The notes beneath the pieces are model-generated. The model was not told the DNA's origin. It worked only from the letters and a program-made list of their open reading frames with translations, and searched no databases. From the NCBI GenBank assembly GCA_023395395.1, contig JAEWZH010000003.1:108599-172598 (forward strand): DNA of 64,000 bases, written 5' to 3'. The position numbers and the translations under genes were made by a program. Below are positions 1-7,846 of the stretch, in pieces; position 1 is the first letter of the stretch, and the number at the start of each line of letters is the position of its first letter. This DNA is from Bacteroidota bacterium. Its GTDB lineage: Bacteria > Bacteroidota > Bacteroidia > Bacteroidales > Porphyromonadaceae.

Positions 1-9
1 CCACACTTA

Positions 10-17
10 CAAAGATA
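10..17 (-). promoter_or_regulatory. Possible -7 promoter box pointing left out of the window
   Basis: On the minus strand the sequence reads TATCTTTG, a full match to the Bacteroidota -7 box TAnnTTTG. No TTG lies at the expected -33 position. It would drive a gene beyond the left edge, divergent from the PAS-domain gene. Confidence 0.4.
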
Positions 18-38
18 CCATTTATCACCAATAATTCC

Positions 39-46
39 TACATTTG
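39..46 (+). promoter_or_regulatory. -7 promoter box for the small PAS-domain gene
   Basis: TACATTTG matches the Bacteroidota -7 box TAnnTTTG, 26 bases before the ATG at 73. A -33 TTG at the usual spacing is not seen. Confidence 0.45.
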
Positions 47-72
47 TACTACACATTTATACATAATATCGT

Positions 73-414
73 ATGATACCATATTTTGAAGAAGCAGATA
101 TCGCCATCACGATATGCGACAAAGAGGGCAAAATTATTGAGATGAACGGGCAGTCACGAGAGGTCAATCTAAAGCCTGGACAGTCGCTCATAGGCGCTAA
201 TGTACTCGATTGCCACCCCGAACCTGCACGCTCCCTACTCCAGCATCTGATGGAAACCGAAGAGAAACACGTGTATACTATTACCAAAGGAGAGCGTCGC
301 AAACTCATTTACCAGATCCCTTGGTACAAAGATGGCGTCTATGCAGGCTTCATCGAGCTCTCAATGGTCATTCCCAATGAAATGCCACACTACATACGCC
401 AACCCAAGAAATAG
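73..414 (+). CDS. Small stand-alone PAS-domain protein
   Basis: A 113-residue protein with no signal peptide or membrane segment. Residues 5-100 read like a single PAS sensor fold: an early acidic strand (DIAITICDKEGKI), a middle containing HPEPARSLLQHLM, and a closing strand with GFIELSM. PAS domains bind small ligands, cofactors or other proteins. No kinase, cyclase or DNA-binding domain is attached, so any signalling would need a partner elsewhere. It stands alone, divergent from whatever lies left of the window, and has its own -7 box. Assignment rests on overall pattern; the ligand is unknown. Confidence 0.7.
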   Translation: MIPYFEEADIAITICDKEGKIIEMNGQSREVNLKPGQSLIGANVLDCHPEPARSLLQHLMETEEKHVYTITKGERRKLIYQIPWYKDGVYAGFIELSMVIPNEMPHYIRQPKK

Positions 415-625
415 ATTTCTTGAGAAGTAACTTTGAAGCTATAGCTCCCCAAAGATTATTCTATAGATGAGGTGTACGCGAAGGAATAATTTTACTTATT
501 CCTAGGGATAGATCTTGCTTATCTACCGCACGGTAATTGGTCTAAATTTGTGGCGTATTTTCCTCTCAATAGGCTCAGTCCGACACTCCTATCAATGGAA
601 TTTGGCAATTCCCTACAAAAAAACA
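415..625. other. Intergenic stretch without a recognised gene
   Basis: No convincing reading frame is seen. It contains a weak hairpin at 483-502 (GGAATAA paired with TTATTCC) that could end the PAS gene transcript but lacks a good U-tract, and an isolated TAACTTTG at 428-435 that fits a -7 box but has no gene downstream. Confidence 0.4.
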
Positions 626-664
626 AATAATGGGCACACATCTAGTGATGTATGCCCATTATTT
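626..664 (-). terminator. Terminator of rpmH
   Basis: A stem of AATAATGGGC against GCCCATTATT with one internal mismatch lies 27 bases beyond the rpmH stop. On the minus strand it is followed by a T-rich run (complement of 616-625). Confidence 0.75.
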
Positions 665-690
665 AGATAATCCCCCTATGTGCCTACCTC

Positions 691-831
691 TTAAGCAGAT
701 ACAGTAAGCCTCTTACGTCCCCTAGCGCGGCGAGCTGCAAGTACACGTCTACCATTGGCAGTAGCCATACGAGCGCGGAAGCCATGCTTATTTACCTTTT
801 TCCTTACCGAAGGTTGATATGTCCTCTTCAT
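691..831 (-). CDS. rpmH: 50S ribosomal protein L34
   Basis: A 46-residue, very basic protein beginning MKRTYQPSVRKK and containing HGFRARMAT and GRRVLAARRARGR, the signature of bacterial L34. It binds 23S rRNA in the large ribosomal subunit. The gene starts at the ATG at 831 and ends with TAA at 691. It has its own full promoter just upstream, overlapping the end of the MCE gene, and a terminator downstream, so it is a single-gene unit. In many bacteria rpmH lies next to rnpA and dnaA; no such neighbour is visible here. Confidence 0.97.
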   Translation of the reverse strand: MKRTYQPSVRKKVNKHGFRARMATANGRRVLAARRARGRKRLTVSA

Positions 832-874
832 TACTCTATCCTTTAATAACTTATATATTTCTCAAAACGTGGGG

Positions 875-905
875 CAAAGGTACACAAAAATTTCCAACTA
901 CCCAA
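875..905 (-). promoter_or_regulatory. rpmH promoter
   Basis: On the minus strand a TTG (905-903) is followed after 20 bases by TACCTTTG (882-875), a full Bacteroidota -33/-7 promoter. The start codon is about 40 bases beyond the expected transcription start. Confidence 0.8.
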
Positions 906-940
906 ACCATTGGAAGCTGTTACTCCATAAATACACCGGA

Positions 941-1834
941 CTAAAATACCGAGAAGCTGACGTAGCGCTTAGGGTTTTTCTGAATATCCTTTAGTAGGCT
1001 ATCGGCAGAGTGCACCGCAGCGTCCAGCTTCTGATAGAGCCCCTTGTCATTGAGAAGTAGACCGAGACTACTATCTTCTTTTGCCAATTGTCCCGAGAGC
1101 TTCCTAAGGTCAGTCACTACTTGAGTAAAGTCTGCAAGCGTCTTCTCAAAATCAGCTCCAGCTACCTGACCAGCAACATCTTGGATAGACTGTGTAGAGC
1201 GCTCTACATTTCCTAATATCGCTGGCACTTGGTGATCCATCATATGATTAAGTTTCATTGAAGATCCTTGAAGTGCGCTTGTCGTAGCATTGAGCTGTGC
1301 AAGGGTCTTTGGAATATCAGGATTATTGACCAATCCACCTACGCTGCCCACAAGGGTATCGAGGGAGAGGATGGCAGCATTGAGGTTAGGGATAAGCTCT
1401 TCTGTCAGTTTCGCCATCATATCTGTGGATTGTTCGCCCCTGATAGTATCATTCTTGGAGAGATAATCATTAATCTCCTCAGGCAATAGGAGGGTAATCG
1501 ACCCTCCTCCAAGAGGGTTATTTTTGATAAGCAACTTAGAACCACGAGGAATCTTGAGCGAGGAGTTGAGCGCCAGTTCTACTACAGCACCATTAAAACC
1601 TCTATAGTCAAAGTCTATTTTGCGGACGTTGCCCACACGATAACCATTGACAAATACCTTAGTAGATCTATCTAGCCCTTGGACGTTGTCAAAGGTGGCA
1701 TAGTAAGTCACACTTTTGCTGAAGACATGTATCCCTTTGAGGTAATTAAAGCCGAAGTAAAACATCAGCAACGTAACGATAGCCGTAATGCCTATCAATA
1801 TAGTTTTTTGCCTATGATTAAAGCTATTATTCAT
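941..1834 (-). CDS. MCE/MlaD-family lipid-transport protein
   Basis: A 298-residue protein with an N-terminal anchor (about residues 11-31, containing ILIGITAIVTLLMFYFGF) followed by an MCE domain (about 40-120; VTYYATFDNVQGL, VFVNGYRVGNV, KIPRGSKLLIK). MCE proteins form periplasmic lipid-conducting rings, as in the Mla system, together with an ABC transporter. The rest is amphipathic, probably helical. The ATG at 1834 is preferred because a -7 box at 1861-1868 lies just upstream; a longer frame to 1933 would start before the promoter. The partner ATPase and permease are not in the window. Substrate is unknown. Confidence 0.85.
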   Translation of the reverse strand: MNNSFNHRQKTILIGITAIVTLLMFYFGFNYLKGIHVFSKSVTYYATFDNVQGLDRSTKVFVNGYRVGNVRKIDFDYRGFNGAVVELALNSSLKIPRGSKLLIKNNPLGGGSITLLLPEEINDYLSKNDTIRGEQSTDMMAKLTEELIPNLNAAILSLDTLVGSVGGLVNNPDIPKTLAQLNATTSALQGSSMKLNHMMDHQVPAILGNVERSTQSIQDVAGQVAGADFEKTLADFTQVVTDLRKLSGQLAKEDSSLGLLLNDKGLYQKLDAAVHSADSLLKDIQKNPKRYVSFSVF

Positions 1835-1860
1835 ATAATTATTGTAATGCAATGTACGGG

Positions 1861-1868
1861 CAAACTTA
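1861..1868 (-). promoter_or_regulatory. -7 box of the MCE gene
   Basis: The minus strand reads TAAGTTTG, 26 bases before the ATG at 1834. It supports the shorter start for that gene. No clear -33 TTG. Confidence 0.5.
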
Positions 1869-1911
1869 CAAAAAAGTAAATACATCTGCGGGATCGAAGT
1901 AGGAAAAACCC

Positions 1912-1950
1912 ATAAATAAAAGAGGCTACGCAATGGTCTGCGTAGCCTCT
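1912..1950 (-). terminator. Terminator of the 1957-2394 lipoprotein gene
   Basis: A perfect 12-bp stem (AGAGGCTACGCA with TGCGTAGCCTCT, 1921-1950) is followed on the minus strand by a T-rich run. The same GGCTACGCA core recurs in another terminator at 9695-9740. Confidence 0.85.
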
Positions 1951-1956
1951 CTTCAT

Positions 1957-2394
1957 TTATAGAGTACTGCTTGTATACGTCTTATACTCTTCGTCGTATC
2001 CTCCTTTGAAGGTGTGTTGCTCTGTGCTAATCACCTTACCGTTGCGCCTCTCAGTAAACTTCCATGTACCACCCGAACTAAATTTTAGGACATCCACCCT
2101 GACGCTAAATTTGCGTGCTTGTTTGGTCGTAATACGAAAAACTTGGTGTTTACTATTTGTAATCTCCCTATAAAAGTGACCTGACTTGTCGTTGCTCTCT
2201 GCGCCATCAAGCAGTGGCGTAGAGCCATCAGAGGTCGGAGAGAAAATCAAGTGAACATCGCCACTGGGTGCTGAGACCTCAAAGGAATACTCATAATCAT
2301 TCTGAGATCCCTGCTTAGGCAAATCGCCATTACTGCAACTTTGCATGGTAATAGCAAGAAGGGTCACCATTGCCCCTAAAAACATCTTTATCAT
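1957..2394 (-). CDS. Secreted lipoprotein of unknown function
   Basis: A 145-residue protein with a lipoprotein signal peptide: MIKMFLGAMVTLLAITMQSC, so Cys20 would be lipidated. The mature part has many short beta-strand-like stretches (VHLIFSP, HQVFRITTK, TWKFTERRNGK), consistent with a small beta-sandwich on the cell surface or in the periplasm. No family was recognised. It has its own -7 box (2428-2435) and terminator, so it is a single-gene unit. Confidence 0.8.
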   Translation of the reverse strand: MIKMFLGAMVTLLAITMQSCSNGDLPKQGSQNDYEYSFEVSAPSGDVHLIFSPTSDGSTPLLDGAESNDKSGHFYREITNSKHQVFRITTKQARKFSVRVDVLKFSSGGTWKFTERRNGKVISTEQHTFKGGYDEEYKTYTSSTL

Positions 2395-2427
2395 TTCGAT
2401 ACAATCTATTAGTTGTTAAATGAGCCA

Positions 2428-2435
2428 CAAAGATA
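2428..2435 (-). promoter_or_regulatory. -7 box of the 1957-2394 lipoprotein gene
   Basis: The minus strand reads TATCTTTG, 33 bases before the start codon. No TTG at the ideal -33 position. Confidence 0.5.
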
Positions 2436-2506
2436 GCATTTCAACGCCATCTGACTATAGAATGAATGTTAAAATATAATTGTGAGAAATATACCAAACA
2501 ATAAAT

Positions 2507-2540
2507 AAGTGGCTATACAGTCAGCACTGTATAACCACTT
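2507..2540 (-). terminator. Terminator of the C69 dipeptidase gene
   Basis: A 15-bp stem with one mismatch (AAGTGGTTATACAGT on the minus strand) lies 21 bases after the stop codon and is followed by ATTTATT on the minus strand. Confidence 0.8.
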
Positions 2541-2561
2541 ATCATGTTGGTTATTAATCTA

Positions 2562-4226
2562 CTACTTGGTTGCAGGCACCTTGAGGTGTTCTACATTATC
2601 ACCCTCTGCCACCTGTCGGTAGTATTGCTCGCTATAGCCGGGCTGGGCTGGGAAGACGACAAGACCATTCTCCTCGACAAACCTACCATTCTTTTCCAGC
2701 TTAATATTACCGTCGATGTACTTCACCATCAGGTATTCCCCCAGCTTTTTCCAATCAGCTGTCGACTGGTCAGCGATGTTGCAAGAGTAATTGGTGAGAA
2801 ACTCCACTGCGGCAGCTTCCCCCTGAGTCTTAGCAATCTCTATAGCCTGCTTCTCGACTACTGGTCGCATAGAATGCCACTGTCCCTCAATTCTCTGTTG
2901 CTCTTTGCGGATGTCTTGAATCATATAGCTGTACTTACCATACGCCATATTGGCCACCCAGTTGTGCATCCAGAAAGCTGAAGTCCATGAGAACTTCGTC
3001 ATCGAGCCATTCTCTTCGCTGAAGCTCCATGGCACCCGGGTCATCGAGGCATACATCGGTTTGAAGAGCGTCATATCTGCATCATCAGCGCCAAACCACA
3101 GGATACCTCCAACATAGTCAGGAAGATCCTTACGGAGCTGAGCCACAAGCACGAAACCGGTCTGCTGGGTAGCAATGGCTCGTTCATTGACGTAGGTCTG
3201 ACCATCCACCTCAAAATTCATCGGTCTCCAGCGATAAGGTACCTTGTAAGGCCCTGCTCCAGGATCCTTGGTCATATCCATTGGCGTATCTTCGTAGTGG
3301 TCACGCATCATGTTTTGGACATCGGCAAGCGATAGCTTTCGATTAGGAATCACATATAGCGGCATAGGTTCGGCATCAGGTTCGTAGCCCATGACTAGAG
3401 GGAGGTACTTATCCATACCATCTGCAAAGCGATTAAAGAAAGCCCACACCCGTGCCTCACAACCACGAAGACCGCTGAAGTCGTATGGATTGTATGCTTT
3501 CTGGAAGCTAAAGTCAGCATCCGTACCCTTGTAGAGACCTTTTTTGCGAGCAAAGTCCACTACATCAGGGCTATACATGCAATTCTCCTTGTCATTGAAT
3601 GGTATCTTCTGAATACGAGCCTGATTGGCGTGGCCAGAGATGGCATTATCTGGGATTCGGATGGCTACCCATACAGCACCCTTTTCGCCTGCCCCTTTGC
3701 CAATCATCTCCATAATCCACACCTCATTTTTGTCGGCGATGGTGAAGGATTCGCCACTACTCTTGTAGCCGTAGGTATCTACTAGCCCTGTCATCACCTT
3801 GATGGCTTCACGAGCACTCGCAGAGCGTTGAAGAGCTATGTAAATGAGGCTACCATAGTCCATCAGACCTTCCGTCTTCTGGCAGACATCACATCCACCC
3901 CAAGTACTTTCTGTGATGGCAACCTGCTTCTCATTCATATTGCCCACGACATTGTAGGTGTGCCCTACTTGAGTAATCTTGCCGGAGTAAAGACCAGTGT
4001 CCCACTCAGTCACATCGAGCATAGCCCCTGCTGTCCATGTAGCAGCAGGCCAGTGATATAGGGCTCCATAGAGGGTGTGGCTATCAGCTGCGTAGCTGAT
4101 AAAGATGCTTCCATCGGTAGATGCCTTAGGGCCTACAATCAGATCCGAACAAGCATCAGCGGTGACGCCCGCTCCTATAGCAGTAACACCAAGAGTGAGT
4201 GCTACCTTCCAAAGAGTTTTCTTCAT
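2562..4226 (-). CDS. Secreted C69-family dipeptidase
   Basis: A 554-residue N-terminal-nucleophile hydrolase of peptidase family C69. The start at 4226 gives a clean signal peptide (MKKTLWKVALTLG...TADA); cleavage would expose Cys26 in ADACSDLIVGPKAS, the expected catalytic N-terminal cysteine. Other family features are ITESTWGGCDVCQ, GSLIYIALQRSASAREAI and EVWIMEMIGKGAGEKGAVW. An upstream ATG at 4241 is also possible. These enzymes cleave dipeptides in the periplasm or outside the cell, which suits an amino-acid-fermenting anaerobe. It lies 84 bases downstream of the TPP-controlled TonB receptor with no clear promoter of its own, so it could share that transcript; this is inference. Confidence 0.9.
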   Translation of the reverse strand: MKKTLWKVALTLGVTAIGAGVTADACSDLIVGPKASTDGSIFISYAADSHTLYGALYHWPAATWTAGAMLDVTEWDTGLYSGKITQVGHTYNVVGNMNEKQVAITESTWGGCDVCQKTEGLMDYGSLIYIALQRSASAREAIKVMTGLVDTYGYKSSGESFTIADKNEVWIMEMIGKGAGEKGAVWVAIRIPDNAISGHANQARIQKIPFNDKENCMYSPDVVDFARKKGLYKGTDADFSFQKAYNPYDFSGLRGCEARVWAFFNRFADGMDKYLPLVMGYEPDAEPMPLYVIPNRKLSLADVQNMMRDHYEDTPMDMTKDPGAGPYKVPYRWRPMNFEVDGQTYVNERAIATQQTGFVLVAQLRKDLPDYVGGILWFGADDADMTLFKPMYASMTRVPWSFSEENGSMTKFSWTSAFWMHNWVANMAYGKYSYMIQDIRKEQQRIEGQWHSMRPVVEKQAIEIAKTQGEAAAVEFLTNYSCNIADQSTADWKKLGEYLMVKYIDGNIKLEKNGRFVEENGLVVFPAQPGYSEQYYRQVAEGDNVEHLKVPATK

Positions 4227-4310
4227 CGTACGAAAGTTCATTTATTGTGTGTGCTATTAAAAACGACGTCAAGATAGCTAAAATCCAATATATAGGCAAG
4301 GAAATCACCC

Positions 4311-6569
4311 TCAAAATGTGAGTGTAGCCCCTGCAACAAAGTGAATAGGAGCTGCAGGATAATAACCCGTCCAAGCCTTGTGCTGTAACTTTCCTTCGAC
4401 CAGCTCTGCATAGCCCTCCGACCAACCATTGGTCACATAGGCACTATTATATAGATTGAGGACCTGTAACTGCAGTGCCAGCTCTTGCCCATTATCGAAA
4501 GGAATAGCATAATTAGCCATAAATGAGCCTGTATAGTAGGCGGGTAGTGCGCGGCTCTCAAAGCCCGAATTGTCAAGGAATTGTTTGCCGACATAGACGC
4601 CGCTGAGTGCCAACGAAAGACGCTCCAAAGGCACCCAAGTGAAAGAGTGATTAAGCAACAACTCAGGGCTCAGAGCTAGAGGGGTATTGGTCAGCTGTGT
4701 CACTTCGGGCTTCTCAGTAGTATAATTGTCTTCGATGAGGGTCAGCTCCAGTACTCTATTCCGAGAAATCGTACCATTGGCAGCTAAAATCAGTTGAGGG
4801 GTGATGACCCAATTGAAACCCAACTCCAGCCCCGCGCGGAAACTCTTGGGGACGTTCATGAGGAGCGGTTCGCCCACGTCACTCATCTTACCATTCTGCA
4901 CCAGTTGGTTTTTGTAGTACATATAATAGAGGTTGGCAAATAGCGAGATATTACGATGGCTCCAGTCTCCTCCAAGCTCAATATCAAGCATGTACTCGGG
5001 CTGTGGCATGATCTGATTACCCTCTGCATCATACTGCCGACTCTCGGTGTAGACTTTACGATTAGGCTCCTTCCCTGCTGTGCTAGCCGACAGATATAGG
5101 TTGCTCTCGTGATTGGGTCGGAAGTGTAGCCCTATTTTGGGGAGGATAAAGTTATATGGCAACTTATAGTCAAGGATATCGAGCTTACCCTCGTGGTCGC
5201 TCCACTTATCCGTAGATCCCTTCATCACGGCATACACATGGCGATACATCACATCGGCGTAGAGCATCAGCCGGTCGGTGAGGTCTAGCTCGCCTTTGAG
5301 ATATATGGCAGCATCTGTGCGGGTGGAGAAGTTGCGATAATACTCTTGGTTGGGCGTATAAACCACTGTCGGATCAGCGACATAAGGGAGCAGACCGAAG
5401 TGATCACCCTTATAATGATTGGCAGAAATCCCGGCCGAAAGTCTCGCACCCTCGAGCGTGTAGCCCAAGTTGGCATTACCTCCGAAGAAGTGATTGTCCA
5501 AGTACTTCTCCCTGATAAGCGCATTTTTGCGTTTATCGGTAGCCGGTACCAACCCATATTCACGATACCTGCGCCCTGTACGATACTCATGGGTGTAGCC
5601 CTTGCCACGAGTATAGTGGAGGGTCACCTCGTATTTGAAGTTGTCCTCTGGGAAGCGACGGAATATGGCGTAGGTATGGCTCTGGTCGTAATTATCGGTA
5701 TTATTGTGGAATCGATGCTTCGTGGCGTCTGTCTCATCGGGATTGATCCAACCAGCGGAGTTGAACTTCCGTCCGAAGTGTTCCTCTTGCCAAGGCTCCA
5801 GTCCGTTCCACGCAATCCCCGTCTGCTGCACTCCACGGTGGTGGATGAGACGGAAATCAAACCTATCTGCCTCATACCGAGCTTGTGCGAAGTAGGAAAG
5901 CCCATTACCCCCTGAGCGGTCTACATACCCCTTACTCTGGATGTAAGAGAGGTATCCATTGAGGCTCCAGCCACTTCGTAGTTTGCCCGTCTCTAGGTTC
6001 AGCACATTACGATTGAGCCCAAAAGAGCCCCAGTATGTACCGATACTGCCACCTGACTTACGGTCAGGTGTAGCTGTCTGCATATCCATAGTAGCACCAA
6101 AAGCACCTGCACCAAATGATGATGCTCCCGCTCCACGAACCACTACAATATCCTGGAGGCGAGCACCGAAGTCGGGCATATTGGCCCAAAATACCGTCTG
6201 GCTCTCAGAGTCATTGACGGGGATACCATGGACCGTAATATTCACCCTCGTAGGATCGACCCCTCTGATAGAGAAGTAGGTGTAACCCCCAAATACCCCG
6301 CTCTCATTAGTAGTGACGAGCGAAGGTGTCCCCTGCAATAAAGATGGGATATCCCAAGCAGTGCTCTTCTTTTGAAGTGCTTTTACTTCTATCTTTTGTT
6401 TGGTGATTGGTGTGCGCTCTCCGGGACGAGTCCCGAGGATGACGAGCTCCTCCAAATCATGATCCATCTGTACCGGTTCCTGAGCATAGAGCACGATAGG
6501 AGCGCACATTATCGATAGGGTTATGAGCCCTCTTAGCCATTGTTTGGTAAAAGTCTTAGCCATTGACAT
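4311..6569 (-). CDS. TonB-dependent receptor, predicted thiamine uptake
   Basis: A 752-residue outer-membrane receptor with a signal peptide ending near residue 29 (IVLYAQ), a plug domain (about 50-170; IPSLLQGTPSLVTT, YFSIRGVDPTRVNITVHGIPVND, VVVRGAGASSFGAGAFG) and a large 22-strand barrel ending in aromatic F (ATLTF). TonB receptors import scarce solutes using energy passed from the inner membrane. The substrate is suggested by a TPP riboswitch in the leader (6695-6785): riboswitch-controlled TonB receptors in Bacteroidota are predicted thiamine or thiamine-precursor transporters. No inner-membrane thiamine permease is adjacent, so it would be encoded elsewhere. The family call is firm; the substrate is an inference from regulation. 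Confidence 0.88.
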   Translation of the reverse strand: MSMAKTFTKQWLRGLITLSIMCAPIVLYAQEPVQMDHDLEELVILGTRPGERTPITKQKIEVKALQKKSTAWDIPSLLQGTPSLVTTNESGVFGGYTYFSIRGVDPTRVNITVHGIPVNDSESQTVFWANMPDFGARLQDIVVVRGAGASSFGAGAFGATMDMQTATPDRKSGGSIGTYWGSFGLNRNVLNLETGKLRSGWSLNGYLSYIQSKGYVDRSGGNGLSYFAQARYEADRFDFRLIHHRGVQQTGIAWNGLEPWQEEHFGRKFNSAGWINPDETDATKHRFHNNTDNYDQSHTYAIFRRFPEDNFKYEVTLHYTRGKGYTHEYRTGRRYREYGLVPATDKRKNALIREKYLDNHFFGGNANLGYTLEGARLSAGISANHYKGDHFGLLPYVADPTVVYTPNQEYYRNFSTRTDAAIYLKGELDLTDRLMLYADVMYRHVYAVMKGSTDKWSDHEGKLDILDYKLPYNFILPKIGLHFRPNHESNLYLSASTAGKEPNRKVYTESRQYDAEGNQIMPQPEYMLDIELGGDWSHRNISLFANLYYMYYKNQLVQNGKMSDVGEPLLMNVPKSFRAGLELGFNWVITPQLILAANGTISRNRVLELTLIEDNYTTEKPEVTQLTNTPLALSPELLLNHSFTWVPLERLSLALSGVYVGKQFLDNSGFESRALPAYYTGSFMANYAIPFDNGQELALQLQVLNLYNSAYVTNGWSEGYAELVEGKLQHKAWTGYYPAAPIHFVAGATLTF

Positions 6570-6694
6570 AATTTATTATCCATTTGATGATTCGTAAAGA
6601 CACCACACGAGATCTCTTGCGAATTGATATCTATGCTACTCAATAAATGGATAAGAAAAAAGATTAGTAGGACTCCGATCAACGGCTCCAACCA

Positions 6695-6785
6695 TCGCAT
6701 CCCTACGCCGGAATTATCCGTACAGGTTTGAAGGGTCTTATCTCAGCTACCTCCGGAGCGAGCTCCAGTGCGGCACCCCTTGCGA
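6695..6785 (-). promoter_or_regulatory. TPP riboswitch (THI element)
   Basis: On the minus strand the aptamer shows every conserved part of the THI box in order: GGGGTGCC, then GCTGAGAT, then ACCCTT.AAACCTG, then GGATAAT.CCGGCG and TAGGGA. The closing P1 helix is TCGCA (6785-6781) with TGCGA (6699-6695), and a P3 hairpin (GGAGCTCGCTCC) is present. It lies 126 bases before the TonB receptor start. Downstream, a weak hairpin near 6664-6683 followed by TTTTTT (complement of 6655-6661) could act as the terminating expression platform. Confidence 0.95.
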
Positions 6786-6840
6786 GAGTATAAATATTTG
6801 TACAGTGTAAGTAATCTACACGTGGTGCAACATCGCAGCA

Positions 6841-6871
6841 CAAATCTAACCCTTTTTGGGGATTCGAGCAA
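6841..6871 (-). promoter_or_regulatory. Promoter of the TPP-controlled receptor
   Basis: On the minus strand TTG (6871-6869), a 20-base gap and TAGATTTG (6848-6841) make a full Bacteroidota promoter. The predicted transcript starts about 50 bases before the aptamer. Confidence 0.75.
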
Positions 6872-7063
6872 CACTTCGCCAAGACACTTCGTCAGTTAAT
6901 CAATATCCCAATGGCATTGTTCCACACCAAAGATTGTAGCACCGTGTCTCTGAGACTGTTTCCACTGTGAGGCAAATGCACACCGATAAATATCTCTCCT
7001 ACTCGCCCTATTGTACACGACACACCCTCGTGACGGTTCGCACGCCTCACAAATAAAACGACA

Positions 7064-7272
7064 AGGGATAAAACCTGAACCTTAGTCGGCGAGTCTTTGC
7101 CCTGTTTGTAGTGAATGGATGACCGTTTAATATATACTAATTTGTAGATTTAATATATATCAAACCATTCATTTAGTATATATTAATTGATATAATTAGT
7201 ATATATTAAATGGTCAATAGACTTATACAAAGCGGTCATCAAGTAGTGCACAATGGTTCAGCAAATCTACCT
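7064..7272. repeat. Dyad-symmetric intergenic element, copy 1
   Basis: The core is four AT-rich 15-bp units starting at 7126, 7149, 7172 and 7195, an exact 23-bp period with 8-bp spacers. Units 1-2 resemble TTTAATATATACTAA and units 3-4 its reverse complement; each is a near palindrome of form TTARTATATAYTAA. Outer arms 7120-7142 and 7194-7216 pair over 23 bp with one G-T pair. A block at 7253-7272 (ATGGTTCA..AATCTACCT form) recurs at the same offset in copy 2. It sits between the divergent promoters of the TPP-linked receptor and the 7472 gene. Confidence 0.85.
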
Positions 7273-7436
7273 TGGCGGGGTAAGTGGGGAGCAAAGGAGA
7301 ACTGTGTCTATCCAAACCGACCTCCAACGAGGGTGGGCATTACCTAATATGTGATCCGCCCTTGTGGCGAATCGTACATATAGAAGGAAGCAAGGCCAAA
7401 ATATTGGAGTCGAGAGCAATGCCACCGTTTTTTTGC

Positions 7437-7444
7437 TATCTTTG
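7437..7444 (+). promoter_or_regulatory. -7 box for the 7472-mutL unit
   Basis: TATCTTTG matches the Bacteroidota -7 box and lies 28 bases before the ATG at 7472. It argues against the longer frame that begins at 7364. Confidence 0.55.
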
Positions 7445-7471
7445 TTGAGAAGAAGTTTGAGGACAGCAGAT

Positions 7472-7846
7472 ATGGGGATAGGCAACTTTTATAAGCAACC
7501 AAAGCCGAGTAAGTTTAGGTACGTGTACCGCTTCTACGATCCTAAAAAGGAGGCAGATGAGAAGCGTCGGCGCCGTGTGCGCCGTCAGTATGGTCTTGAT
7601 GACGACATCAATGCAGAGGACATCAAAGAGGACATCAAAGGGTCGTTTCGCAAACAGTCGGATCATCTGGCCAAGTACAGCAAGGAGATGGTAACAGACA
7701 GGTCTTTTGCTGAGCGCAATCGCACCTCCCTTATCATACTGATACTCGGGGTGGTGCTCTTGATGTGGCTATTTAAGAATCTAGGGACTGGCATCGGGAG
7801 GTATATCGTCCAGGGATTTAACAATATATTTAGTTTATTCGGATAA
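7472..7846 (+). CDS. Small single-pass membrane protein, unknown function
   Basis: A 124-residue protein starting MGIGNFYKQPKPSK. The N-terminal 80 residues are very rich in Lys/Arg and charged residues (PKKEADEKRRRRVRRQYG), followed by one membrane helix near residues 88-106 (LIILILGVVLLMWLF) and a short tail. It looks like the conserved small membrane protein often found before mutL in Bacteroidales, but no function is known to me. Its stop codon TAA directly abuts the mutL ATG, so the two genes are translationally linked. The start was chosen from the -7 box at 7437. Confidence 0.8.
   Translation: MGIGNFYKQPKPSKFRYVYRFYDPKKEADEKRRRRVRRQYGLDDDINAEDIKEDIKGSFRKQSDHLAKYSKEMVTDRSFAERNRTSLIILILGVVLLMWLFKNLGTGIGRYIVQGFNNIFSLFG

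Noticed and set aside
428..435. Promoter for a hidden gene after the PAS gene
   Set aside because: The box fits but no reading frame or RNA-like structure with a good terminator follows.
5346..5915. 189-residue plus-strand reading frame
   Set aside because: It lies wholly inside the TonB receptor gene on the other strand and has no recognisable domain.
7126..7210. CRISPR array
   Set aside because: Only four 15-bp units, 8-bp spacers, units in opposite orientations, and no cas genes anywhere in the window.
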